Shown here in pieces: positions 27,273 to 35,207 of a stretch of DNA of 64,000 nucleotides. The notes beneath the pieces were generated by a model. The model was not told where the DNA came from and did no database searches. It saw only the letters and a program-made list of their open reading frames with translations. Source of the stretch: JBBQZO01 sp038207625 (lineage in GTDB: Bacteria > Pseudomonadota > Gammaproteobacteria > Burkholderiales > Burkholderiaceae_D); assembly GCA_038207625.1 (NCBI GenBank), contig JBBQZO010000010.1, positions 97,302 through 161,301 of the forward strand. The letters are read 5' to 3'. How positions within the stretch are numbered: position 1 is the first letter of the stretch; each line of letters starts with the position of its first letter. Position numbers and translations under genes: made by a program.

Positions 27273-27479
27273 TCAGCGCTGTCGTCGCAGCCATTCATCG
27301 ACGACGTCGCCCATGCTCTTGCTGGCCCCGTCGCGTATCCACGCGATGAACTGGCGGTCGAATTTAAAATCCGCACCGCACGCAAGGACCAGAAAACGCC
27401 GCACATTCTGGGTGTTTTTGTAGCGCGGGTCGACCAGGGTCGCCCGCGTGATGACACTGCCATGCCAATCGACACTCAT
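27273..27479 (-). CDS. DUF6434-domain small protein
   Basis: A 68-residue protein: VDWHGSVITRATLVDPRYKNTQNVRRFLVL, then FKFDRQFIAWIRDGASKSMGDVVDEWLRR. The 'YKNTQNVRRF' and 'W...GKTMGDAIEEW' blocks are those of the DUF6434 domain, often found fused to SAP domains elsewhere. A GGGAGG ribosome site eight bases upstream favours the ATG at 27479 over that at 27485. It lies downstream of the M16 protease gene on the same strand (78-base gap). Function unknown. Confidence 0.65.
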   Translation of the reverse strand: MSVDWHGSVITRATLVDPRYKNTQNVRRFLVLACGADFKFDRQFIAWIRDGASKSMGDVVDEWLRRQR

Positions 27480-27557
27480 CGCCATCGCCTCCCTGAACGC
27501 CATCTGCGGCGCGCGCAGCGCAGACGCGGGCACCAGACGGCGCCCGCCCCCGGATGC

Positions 27558-30365
27558 TTATTTTTTGACTGCGGCGTCCTTGGCAAAGTCGCCCGCGCTG
27601 ATCACCGACATGACGCTCGGCTTCAAGTTCTGGCGCAGCGCCTCGTTGACCTGGGCGACGGTCAGCGCAGCGACCTTCGCTTCCAGGTTTTTGTCGTAGG
27701 CCATCGTGCGATCGATCGACAGATAGCTGGCCAGATGCGCCGCCAGCGGCGCGTCCTCGGTGCGGTCAACTTCTTCCGACTGGCGCCAGCCTTTTTTCGC
27801 TTCGGCCAGTTCGGCCTCGGTGAAACCATCTGCCAGCGCGCGGTTGATCTCCTCGCGCAGCGCCGCCTCCACTTTCGCCGTGTTTTGCGGCGCGCTGATG
27901 GCATACGCCATCCACAGGCCGGCGGGATCCTGGGCCGGCACGTCGAGCATCGAGCCCACGCCGTAGGACAGCCCTTCCTTCTGGCGGATGCGGTCGGCCA
28001 GCCGGCTGCGCAAGGCGCCGCCGCCGAGCATGTGGTTGGCCATCAACAGCGCCGGATAGGCCGGCGCATCGTCCTTCATCGGCATCGGGTGCAGCGCGAC
28101 CAGCACGCTGTTGGCCTTGTCGGGCGTGGCCAGCGTCAGCGTCTGGGCGCTCACCGGTTTCAAGGTTTGCGCAATGCGCACATAACCCTGGTTGGCGTTC
28201 CAGCTGCCAAACAGCGTGCCGACCTGGGCCTTCAGGGTCGCCGGATCGAAGTCACCGACGGCCGCAAACGTGGCGTTGTTGGTGCCGTAGAACGCGCTAT
28301 GGAAGGCCCTCACCTGCTCGACCGTGACGGCCTTGGTGTTGGCCAGTTTCTCGGGCAGGCTGGCCACGTGATGGACATGCTCGAGCGGGGTGTCGTCGAG
28401 CAGGCGCTGGCTGGCGTTGAACGCTTGCGGCTGCGGCTCGGGAATGTCCTGCTCGGCGCGGCCCATCGCCTCGCGCTGCAGTTCATCAAATTGGAGTGGC
28501 GCATAGGCCGGCTTCTTGAGCACTTCGGCCAGCAGGTCGAGCGTGGCGGCCAGATTCTCGCGCGTCGTCGTCACCGATGCGCTGACCCGTTCGGCGCCCC
28601 CGCCAATCGTCACCTGGGCCTTGAGCTTGTCGAACGCGTCCTTGATTTCCTGGCGCGACAGACGCTCGCTGCCACGCGTGAGCATGCTGGCGGCGAACCC
28701 GCCCACCTGGGCCATGCCGCGCAGCGCCGGCTCGCTGCCCATGCGCAGTTGCAGCGTCACGCTGACCACGCCGCCCTTGGTTTTCTTGGGCAGCAGTGCT
28801 CCTTTCAGGCCGTTGGGCAGCACGAAGCGCTGGGTGCGCGCTTCGATATTGGTCGGGTTCGGGTCGAACGCTTCGCCCTGGGCCACCACCGCGTGGCCCT
28901 TGTAGTTGTTGACGATGGCGCCGATATCGGGCGTGCCCGGCACGTCGCTGCGATCGACGCTGTCGGTCGGGATGAAGCGTCCCAGCGTGCGGTTGCTCGC
29001 CTTTAGATATTTCTCGGCCACCGCCTGCACCTGCGCCGCATCGGTCTTGGCCAGCAAATCGCGCTGGACGAAGAACAGTCGCCAGTCGCCCGCCGCCATC
29101 GATTCGGTCAGCGCGATGGTCAGCTGGGCCGTGTCATTGGTGGCCAGTTCGATCTGCTTGTTCATCGCCTGACGCGCGCGCGCCACTTCGGCCTCGGTGA
29201 TCGGCTCGTCCTTCAGGTGTTCCAGCACCTTGAGCATCGCCTCCTGGGTCGCGTCGAGCTGACCATCTTTGGCCACCAGCGCGCCGAAGATGCGAAAACC
29301 CGGCTCGAGATTACTCACTGGATCAAAGTCGAGGCGGGTCGCCAGCTTGCTTTCCACCAGCGCCTTGTGCAGCCGTCCGCTGGGCGCGTCGATCAGGATA
29401 TGGCCCAGCAGCGCCAGCGCCACCGCGTCCGGATGGCCGCTCGGCGCGACGTGATAGCCGGCGCCGATGAACTGGGTGCCGCCGCTGCGGCGCACCGTCA
29501 CCGCGCGCTCGCCGTCCTGCACCGGCTCGCTGGTGTAGGTCGGGGCGATCACACGCTTCGGTTTCGCAATCCGGCCGAACAAGTCGTTGACCTGCTTGAG
29601 CACCTTGGCCTGGTCGAAGCGCCCGGCCACCATCAGCACCGCATTGTCGGGCTGATAGTAATTCTTGTAGAACGCGCGCAGGTGGGCGATGTTGACCTGC
29701 TCAATGTCCGAACGCGCGCCGATGGTCGACTTGCCGTAGTTGTGCCAGTCATACGCGACCGACTGGATGCGCTCGCTGGTGACGCCGACCGGGTCGCTCT
29801 GGCCCATCTCGAACTCGTTACGCACCACCGTCATTTCGCCTTTTTTGGTACTCGGGTTCCACAGGTCATTCTGGTCAATCGCCGCATTGACCATCCGGTC
29901 CGCTTCCAGCGCCAGCATCAGGCGCAGGTTTTCTTCGTTGGCCGGAAAGGTCGCGTAGTAGTTGGTGCGGTCGTACCAGGTGGTGCCGTTGAACTGCGCG
30001 CCGGTCGCGTTGAGCACTTCGACCGGCGTCTTGCTGCCCTTCTTGATGCCGAAATTGGCGCTCGGCTTGAACAGCAGATGCTCGAGCAAATGCGCCATCC
30101 CCGTTTCGCCGTAGCTTTCATGGCGCGAGCCGACCATGTAGATGATGTTGGTGGTCAGGGTCGGCTTGCTCGCGTCGGGAAACAGCAGCACGCGCATGCC
30201 GTTGCTGAGCCGGTATTCGGTGATCCCTTCGACGGCCGTCACAGCCACCGGCGCCGCTGGCGCGCCCGCTTTCTGGGTCGCGGGCGCCGCCGCGACCGGC
30301 GCGGCGAACACGAAAGCCGGCGACAGGATGCCGGCGCTGAGCATGAGGGCGGTAATCAGTTTCAC
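27558..30365 (-). CDS. M16-family zinc metalloprotease, fused double-domain form
   Basis: A 935-residue exported protein: signal peptide (KLITALMLSAGILSPAFVFAA) and two tandem M16 units. The first has the inverted zinc motif HLLEH (about 92-96) and the third ligand Glu probably in VVRNEFEM near 184; the second unit (from about 480) lacks the motif and forms the other half of the clam-shell, as in pitrilysin-like single-chain enzymes. It likely cleaves small peptides in the periplasm. The GTG at 30365 with AGGA six bases upstream is the best start; a TTG at 30380 covers that ribosome site. Confidence 0.9.
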   Translation of the reverse strand: MKLITALMLSAGILSPAFVFAAPVAAAPATQKAGAPAAPVAVTAVEGITEYRLSNGMRVLLFPDASKPTLTTNIIYMVGSRHESYGETGMAHLLEHLLFKPSANFGIKKGSKTPVEVLNATGAQFNGTTWYDRTNYYATFPANEENLRLMLALEADRMVNAAIDQNDLWNPSTKKGEMTVVRNEFEMGQSDPVGVTSERIQSVAYDWHNYGKSTIGARSDIEQVNIAHLRAFYKNYYQPDNAVLMVAGRFDQAKVLKQVNDLFGRIAKPKRVIAPTYTSEPVQDGERAVTVRRSGGTQFIGAGYHVAPSGHPDAVALALLGHILIDAPSGRLHKALVESKLATRLDFDPVSNLEPGFRIFGALVAKDGQLDATQEAMLKVLEHLKDEPITEAEVARARQAMNKQIELATNDTAQLTIALTESMAAGDWRLFFVQRDLLAKTDAAQVQAVAEKYLKASNRTLGRFIPTDSVDRSDVPGTPDIGAIVNNYKGHAVVAQGEAFDPNPTNIEARTQRFVLPNGLKGALLPKKTKGGVVSVTLQLRMGSEPALRGMAQVGGFAASMLTRGSERLSRQEIKDAFDKLKAQVTIGGGAERVSASVTTTRENLAATLDLLAEVLKKPAYAPLQFDELQREAMGRAEQDIPEPQPQAFNASQRLLDDTPLEHVHHVASLPEKLANTKAVTVEQVRAFHSAFYGTNNATFAAVGDFDPATLKAQVGTLFGSWNANQGYVRIAQTLKPVSAQTLTLATPDKANSVLVALHPMPMKDDAPAYPALLMANHMLGGGALRSRLADRIRQKEGLSYGVGSMLDVPAQDPAGLWMAYAISAPQNTAKVEAALREEINRALADGFTEAELAEAKKGWRQSEEVDRTEDAPLAAHLASYLSIDRTMAYDKNLEAKVAALTVAQVNEALRQNLKPSVMSVISAGDFAKDAAVKK

Positions 30366-30537
30366 GTATATTCCTATCAAAGCAGTAAAGTTGAAAAGTA
30401 TGCCATACGACCGCGCCCGGGTGTCGGATTCTGGAATCGCTGACCGGCGCGTGCCGCGTCAATATCGTACGCGATGCTTGCACGCGAGGCAATTTGGTTT
30501 ATGCTTGAGCGGGCTACCCATCTGACAAGGAGCAAGC

Positions 30538-31104
30538 ATGAAACAACCTCTGACAAGCTGCGCACTGGCCATCCTGGTGGGCGCTACCGCCCTGCCCTGC
30601 GCAGCGCAGCACATGAAACCGGGCTTGTGGGAAATGACCACCGAGATGTTGTCGGGCGGTGCCGAAATGGACAGCGCCATGGCGCAAATGCGCAAGCAGA
30701 TGGACGCCATGCAGCCGGCCGAACGCAAGATGATGGACGATATGCTGGCCAAGCAGGGCATGAGCCGCGGCGGTGCCACGGGTCGCGGATTCGCGATGAA
30801 GATCTGCATGACGCCGGAGATGGCGGCCAACAGCGCGCTGCCGATGCAGCAGCATGGCGATTGCAAGTCCAGCCAGAGCAGCGCCGGCCCGAACAGCATG
30901 AAAATCAGCTTCAGCTGCACCAAGCCACCGTCGAGCGGCGAAGGTCTGATCACCTTTTCCGGCGACACGGCGTTTTCCATCAAGATGGATGCCACCTCGA
31001 CCATCGAAGGCAAGGCGCATACGACCAGCGTCGCCAACCATGGCAAATGGCTGGGCGCCGACTGCGGTGCGGTGAAACCGATCACGCGCCCGCCATCGAA
31101 GTGA
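30538..31104 (+). CDS. DUF3617 secreted protein
   Basis: A 188-residue protein with a signal peptide (ending LPCAAQ) and the DUF3617 pattern: HMKPGLWEMTTEM at the mature N terminus, a Met-rich middle segment (MAQMRKQMDAMQPAERKMMDDML), KICMTPEMA, and GDCKSSQ...FSCTKPPSSGEGLITFSGDTAFSIKM. The two Cys pairs may form disulfides. Family function is unknown. AAGGAGC precedes the ATG. The stop overlaps the start of the next gene. Confidence 0.85.
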   Translation: MKQPLTSCALAILVGATALPCAAQHMKPGLWEMTTEMLSGGAEMDSAMAQMRKQMDAMQPAERKMMDDMLAKQGMSRGGATGRGFAMKICMTPEMAANSALPMQQHGDCKSSQSSAGPNSMKISFSCTKPPSSGEGLITFSGDTAFSIKMDATSTIEGKAHTTSVANHGKWLGADCGAVKPITRPPSK

Positions 31105-31448
31105 AGCCGCAGCGCATCTTCCTGCAACGGGGCGCGCCGGACAAACCGCCGCTGGGCGCGCCCTGCAACGGTTGTGGCGTGTGCTGCGCGTCGGCCACCT
31201 GCCCGGTCGCGCGCGTATTCCTGCTGCAGTGGCGGGGACCGTGCCGCGCGCTGGAGTGGCATGCGGGCGAGGCGCGCTATCTGTGCGGCATGCTGCGCCG
31301 CCCCGCGCAGTATGTGCGCCTGCTGCCGCACGCGGCCACGCCGGCGTTCGCACGCATTGTGCGGCGTTACATCGCCGCCGGCATCGGCTGCGACGCGCCG
31401 GTCGAGGCGGCGCCGCCCGCCTCGACTACGTCAGGTCGGCGAACTTGA
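31101..31448 (+). CDS. Cys-rich small protein (CxxCxxCC motif)
   Basis: A 115-residue protein starting at a GTG in a GTGA overlap with the DUF3617 stop. It has a Cys cluster (PCNGCGVCC at about 27-35, then CPVARV, GPCRALEW and YLCGM), as in small YkgJ-like metal or Fe-S binding proteins. The remainder is basic and helical. The end overlaps the convergent aminotransferase gene. I read it as a real gene because of translational coupling and the ordered cysteines; the cofactor is not determined. Confidence 0.6.
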   Translation: MKPQRIFLQRGAPDKPPLGAPCNGCGVCCASATCPVARVFLLQWRGPCRALEWHAGEARYLCGMLRRPAQYVRLLPHAATPAFARIVRRYIAAGIGCDAPVEAAPPASTTSGRRT

Positions 31449-32262
31449 AATACCGCTCGCGCGCCAGCGTGGCGACCGGCCCGACGGGCAGCGTGCGCGT
31501 TTCGTAGCGGATGCACGGCGTGACCTTGCCGTAGTTGCCGGTGTTGAAAATCTCGCGCGCCGTCTCCAGCTCGTCCGGGCGCACCGAACGCTCGAGCACG
31601 GGCACGCCGGCCTCGGCCAGCAGTTCGATCACGCGTGCGCGCGTGATGCCCGACAGGAAGGTGCCGTTTGCTACCGGCGTCACGACGGTGCCGTCCGGGG
31701 TGACCAGAAACAGGTTCGACGAGGCGAATTCGGACACATTGCCGCTGCTGTCGCACATGACGGCGTTGTCGAATCCCTTCTGCTGCGCCTCGCGCATCGC
31801 GCGCGTGCTGTTGGCGTACAGTGCCGAGGCCTTGGCGTCGGTGGGCGCCATCGACGGGTCAGGGCGTTTCAGGCTCGACAGGCAGGCCGAGAAACCGTCG
31901 AAGGTCGGCATCGGCAGATCGAACAGCGTCAGCGCGAAGCTGCTCGCGTCGGCGTCGGGAATCAGGAAGCCGCCGCTGGCGAACACCAGCGGGCGGATAT
32001 ACAGCTCGGCGTCGGGCGGGAACTTGGCCACGCCTTCGCGCACCAGCGCCTCCATCTGGTCGACGTCGAGCGGGCATTGCAGACCGACCCGCTCGGCCGA
32101 GCGGATCACGCGCGCCAGGTGGGGGCGCAGGTCCGGCATCTGGCCGCGAATCGCGCGCGCGCCGTCGAACACGGACGAGCCGAGCCACACGCTATGGTCC
32201 ATTGCGCCAAACAGTGGTGTGTTACCTTCAGCCCAGCTACCGTTAAAGTAAGTCAGATACAT
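31426..32262 (-). CDS. Class IV PLP aminotransferase (branched-chain aminotransferase type)
   Basis: A 278-residue fold-type IV aminotransferase. Landmarks: FNGSW and DHSVWLGSSVFDGARA near the N terminus, PLP Lys about 144 in DAKASALYANS, and the phosphate-binding C-terminal part (GNVSEFASSNLFLV ... FLSGITRARVIELL). The family contains branched-chain, D-amino-acid and aminodeoxychorismate enzymes; the N-terminal 'YFNGSW' and RxxR segments favour a branched-chain aminotransferase. About 30 residues shorter than classical IlvE, so the substrate is uncertain. Divergent from the CoA-transferase gene. Confidence 0.82.
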   Translation of the reverse strand: MYLTYFNGSWAEGNTPLFGAMDHSVWLGSSVFDGARAIRGQMPDLRPHLARVIRSAERVGLQCPLDVDQMEALVREGVAKFPPDAELYIRPLVFASGGFLIPDADASSFALTLFDLPMPTFDGFSACLSSLKRPDPSMAPTDAKASALYANSTRAMREAQQKGFDNAVMCDSSGNVSEFASSNLFLVTPDGTVVTPVANGTFLSGITRARVIELLAEAGVPVLERSVRPDELETAREIFNTGNYGKVTPCIRYETRTLPVGPVATLARERYFKFADLT

Positions 32263-32358
32263 GGTGTTCCTCGTTGGTGGATTACCCCAAGTTTAACCGA
32301 AGTAAGCACCGGGTCAGCTTGGCGCGTTAGGCTGGCACAAACAATACAGGAGACAACA

Positions 32359-33657
32359 ATGCAATCAGTTCACGCGCAATACCAGGCCAAACGCTGCTCG
32401 GCCGGCGACGCCCTTGCCTTTCTGCGCGACGGCGACATGGTCATCGTCCCCACCGGCGTGGGCGAGCCACCGACGCTGCTGACGGCCTTGTCGGAGCAGC
32501 GCCGCCAGTTTCGCGACATCAAGGTCGGGCAGATCCTGGCGATGCGCAAGTACGCTTACTTTGATCCGGCCACCGTTGAACACGTGCGCCATGTCGCGCT
32601 GTTTTTCGGCGGCGCCTCGCGCGCTGCGGGCCAGGCCGGCTGGGCCGACTTCATCCCCAACTATTTCTCCGAAATCCCGTCTCTGATCGAGCAGAACCAC
32701 ATGCCGGCCGACGTGGTGTTCTCGATGGCCTCGCCGATGGACGAGCGCGGCTATTTCGCGCTTAGCCTGGGCACCGATTACACGATGGCGGCGTTGGCCA
32801 AGGCGCGCGCGGTGGTGCTGGAAGTCAACCCGAATGTGCCGTTCGCGCACGGCCAGTGCCACCTGCACATCTCGCAGGTGAGCGCGCTGGTCGAAAGCAG
32901 CGAGGCGATCCTCGAAGTGGGCCTGCCCAAAATCGGCCCGGTGCAGGAGGCGATCGGCAAGTACGTGGCCGACATGATCGCCGACGGTTCGACGCTGCAG
33001 ATCGGCTACGGCGGCATTCCGGACGCCGTCGTGATGCAACTGACCAGCAAGCACGACCTGGGCATCCACACCGAAATGATCGGCGACGGCATCCTGACGC
33101 TGCTTGAGGCGGGCGCCGTGACGAACCGCAAGAAGACTTTCCTGCCTGGCAAAATGGTGGCCACCTTCGCGCTCGGCTCGCAGCGTCTGTACCAGTTCAT
33201 GCACCACAATCCGATGCTGGAGATGCATCCGGTGAACTACACCAACGACCCGTATCTGGCCGGCCAGAACGACAACCTGGTGGCCATCAACGCCAGCTTG
33301 CAGGTGGACTTGCTGGGCCAGTGCGGCTCGGAAAGCATCGGTCATGTGCCTTACTCGGGCACCGGCGGGCAGTCCGACTTCGTGCGCGCAGCCAACCGCT
33401 CGCGCGGGGGCAAGGCTTTCATCGTGCTGCCGTCCACCGCCAAGGACGACAGCATCTCGCGCATCGTGCCGGTGCTCTCGCCCGGCACCCACGTGTCGAC
33501 CAGCAAGAACGACGTCAATTATGTTGTCACCGAGTATGGCGTGGCGCAGTTGCGCGGCAAGTCGGCCAAGCAGCGCGCCGAGGCGCTGATCGCGATCGCC
33601 CATCCGGACTTCCGCTCGGAGTTGCGCGCGCAGGCGAACCGGATGCTGGTGTTCTGA
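32359..33657 (+). CDS. Acetyl-CoA hydrolase/transferase family CoA-transferase
   Basis: A 432-residue family I CoA-transferase related to 4-hydroxybutyrate or acetate CoA-transferases. Features: IVPTGVGEPPTLL near the N terminus, GYGGIPDAVVMQL, catalytic Glu239 in IHTEMIGDG, and GTGGQSDFVRAANRSRGGKAF in the C-terminal domain, where the GQ/GG loop binds CoA. AGGAG seven bases upstream fixes the ATG. It moves CoA between short-chain acids; the adjacent aminotransferase hints at amino- or hydroxy-acid catabolism (inference). Confidence 0.88.
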   Translation: MQSVHAQYQAKRCSAGDALAFLRDGDMVIVPTGVGEPPTLLTALSEQRRQFRDIKVGQILAMRKYAYFDPATVEHVRHVALFFGGASRAAGQAGWADFIPNYFSEIPSLIEQNHMPADVVFSMASPMDERGYFALSLGTDYTMAALAKARAVVLEVNPNVPFAHGQCHLHISQVSALVESSEAILEVGLPKIGPVQEAIGKYVADMIADGSTLQIGYGGIPDAVVMQLTSKHDLGIHTEMIGDGILTLLEAGAVTNRKKTFLPGKMVATFALGSQRLYQFMHHNPMLEMHPVNYTNDPYLAGQNDNLVAINASLQVDLLGQCGSESIGHVPYSGTGGQSDFVRAANRSRGGKAFIVLPSTAKDDSISRIVPVLSPGTHVSTSKNDVNYVVTEYGVAQLRGKSAKQRAEALIAIAHPDFRSELRAQANRMLVF

Positions 33658-33724
33658 TGTCTTTGTTGTAAATTAATGTATCAATGACGGCGCGGAGTTT
33701 CCGGATGGCATAATCTGCCTTCCC

Positions 33725-34435
33725 ATGCAAACACTTTACATTTTGCCAGCACCGCGATCCCGCGCCAGCGCGCTGGCGCTGACCGTACTGGCGCATCTGG
33801 CGCTGCTGCTGGCGTGGCAAGCGTCGCGCGCGCGCGCGCCCGCGCCGTCGGCGCGCGACACCAGCGTGCCCATTGAATGGTTTGCACTCACGCCGCGCGC
33901 GTCCGAACCGGCCCGCCCGCCCCAAGCGGCGCGTCCGCCCGCGCCTGGCCGCGCCCATCCCGCGCCCGCCCCGACGCTCGCGCCGACGCGCCCGATGACG
34001 CTAGTGCCGCCGGCGCCGCTGGCGCCAAGCGCTGACACGGCCACGCCCGCGCCCGCCACGCCGCTGCCGCAAGCGCCATCTCCGCCGGCGTTGAGCGCCG
34101 ACGACATCCTGCAGCGGGCCCGGCACGACGTCGGCAAGATCGACCGCGACCTGCGCGCGACATCGCTGCACAAGCTCACGCCGCCAGCCAACACCGCGCA
34201 AACACGCTTGCTGGCAGGCATGGAGAAGGCCACCGCCCCGCCCAAGCTGTGGGAAGCGCCGCGCATCGAATCGGTCACCGACCAGGGCGGCACGACCGAT
34301 CGGCGCATCTACAAGGTCACCACCGGCAACGGCGTGTACTGCATCACGGTCGAATCGAATCATTCGCCGGATGGTCTGGACTCGATGAAGAACGGCATCC
34401 ATCAGAAGATCTTGACCTGCCCGCGCGAGGAATAA
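33725..34435 (+). CDS. Proline-rich single-pass membrane protein, TonB-like topology
   Basis: A 236-residue protein: short basic N terminus, one transmembrane helix (about 15-33), a Pro/Ala/Arg-rich spacer of about 85 residues, then a folded C-terminal domain (SADDILQRARHDVGKIDRDLRATSLHKL ... TDRRIYKVTTGNGVYCITVESNHSPDGLDSMKNG). The layout is that of TonB-type periplasm-spanning proteins, but the TonB C-terminal signature is missing, so I do not call it TonB. The domain with ITVESN and two cysteines is a recurring unknown domain. Standalone, 67 bases after the CoA-transferase gene. Confidence 0.6.
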   Translation: MQTLYILPAPRSRASALALTVLAHLALLLAWQASRARAPAPSARDTSVPIEWFALTPRASEPARPPQAARPPAPGRAHPAPAPTLAPTRPMTLVPPAPLAPSADTATPAPATPLPQAPSPPALSADDILQRARHDVGKIDRDLRATSLHKLTPPANTAQTRLLAGMEKATAPPKLWEAPRIESVTDQGGTTDRRIYKVTTGNGVYCITVESNHSPDGLDSMKNGIHQKILTCPREE

Positions 34436-34661
34436 ACAAGCGCACGTCGCGCCATCGCGGGTCATATAGCGACGCGGGCAAACCTAGCCGGCCCGGGCGC
34501 GCCGCGCCAATGCGCGTGTGCGCCGCCCGTGCAGGTCGGCGCCCCGCCCGGCTGCGCGTGACGAATCGGCGCCGGCGCTGCCAATGTTTGCCGCCGGCGT
34601 GCGCCTGAATTGCCGGCGCTTTCTGATCGCAAGTTGGTCAGAAAACCACACTTTGGCGATT

Positions 34662-34700
34662 TACTGTTTATTTGTACAGTAGCTGTTGTTTTATACAGTG
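34662..34700 (+). promoter_or_regulatory. Two tandem LexA (SOS) boxes over a promoter
   Basis: CTGT-N8-ACAG occurs twice: within TACTGTTTATTTGTACAGTA (34662-34681), an almost exact match to the SOS consensus, and as CTGTTGTTTTATACAG at 34683-34698. The second box covers a TTGTTT -35 (34686-34691), and TATTCT (34708-34713) with a 16-base spacer fits a -10. The next start codon is at 34780. CTGT-N8-ACAG is the LexA site of gamma- and betaproteobacteria. The remaining 226 bases upstream (34436-34661) hold no recognised gene, only GC-rich inverted GCCGGCG segments. Confidence 0.8.
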
Positions 34701-34779
34701 GTTATGCTATTCTCAGTGCTCGTTCAACGTTTCTGCCTCGGCGCTCCCGCCTCGGCGAGCCCATCCAAAGGAAAGCATC

Positions 34780-35004
34780 ATGAGCACATTGCACAGCAGT
34801 TACGGTTCACGTTTCGGCCTAGAATACGCACCGACTTCTTTCCTGCTGCGCATGGGCCGCCGCGAAATGTTGGTCACGCGCGATTTCCGCAAACGCTATT
34901 ACGCGGTCAACCCGGTCATCGAATGCGATACCGGCATCGAGCCTGGCCACGTCGAAGTGCTGCTGATGCGCAAATGGTTGCTGATTCTGTCGAAGGCACA
35001 CTAA
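34780..35004 (+). CDS. Small SOS-controlled protein of unknown function
   Basis: A 74-residue basic protein starting at an ATG with AAAGGAAAG upstream. It reads STLHSSYGSRFGLEY, FLLRMGRREMLVTRDFRKRYYAVNP, IECDTGIEPGHVEVLLMRK and ends WLLILSKAH, a mixed alpha/beta pattern without signal peptide or transmembrane helix. Because two LexA-type boxes overlap its promoter, it should be induced by DNA damage (inference from sequence). Not a known SOS gene (not imuA, imuB, dinB, sulA or a recognised toxin). Confidence 0.7.
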   Translation: MSTLHSSYGSRFGLEYAPTSFLLRMGRREMLVTRDFRKRYYAVNPVIECDTGIEPGHVEVLLMRKWLLILSKAH

Positions 35005-35043
35005 GGTCGCGCACCGGCCGAGCATGCCCTTGCGTCCGACCGC

Positions 35044-35187
35044 TTGGCCGTGGACAACGGTTTGGCCATGTGCGGCAGTTTGGCTACGTGCTGCGGTTTG
35101 GCCATGTGCGACCTCTTGGCCGTGTACCACGGTTTAGCCATGTGCGGCAGTTTGGCCAGATGCGGCAGTTTGGCCATGGGCAGCGCG
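35044..35187. repeat. Eight degenerate 18-bp tandem repeats
   Basis: TTGGCC (or TTGGCT/TTAGCC) recurs exactly every 18 bases at 35044, 35062, 35080, 35098, 35116, 35134, 35152 and 35170; the common unit is close to TTGGCCATGTGCGGCAGT. Read leftward one frame (35001-35195) gives eight hexapeptides of the type MAKLPH/MAKPQH/VAKLPH. There is no spacer variability, so it is not a CRISPR array. It lies between the SOS-type small gene and the CYTH-CHAD gene. Confidence 0.85.
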
Positions 35188-35207
35188 ATATCCAAGGCGC
35201 GGCGGCG

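Noticed and set aside
33725..34435. TonB protein
   Set aside because: Topology fits, but the C-terminal TonB signature is absent and no exbB/exbD genes are nearby.
35044..35187. CRISPR array
   Set aside because: Repeat units are contiguous with no variable spacers and there are no cas genes.
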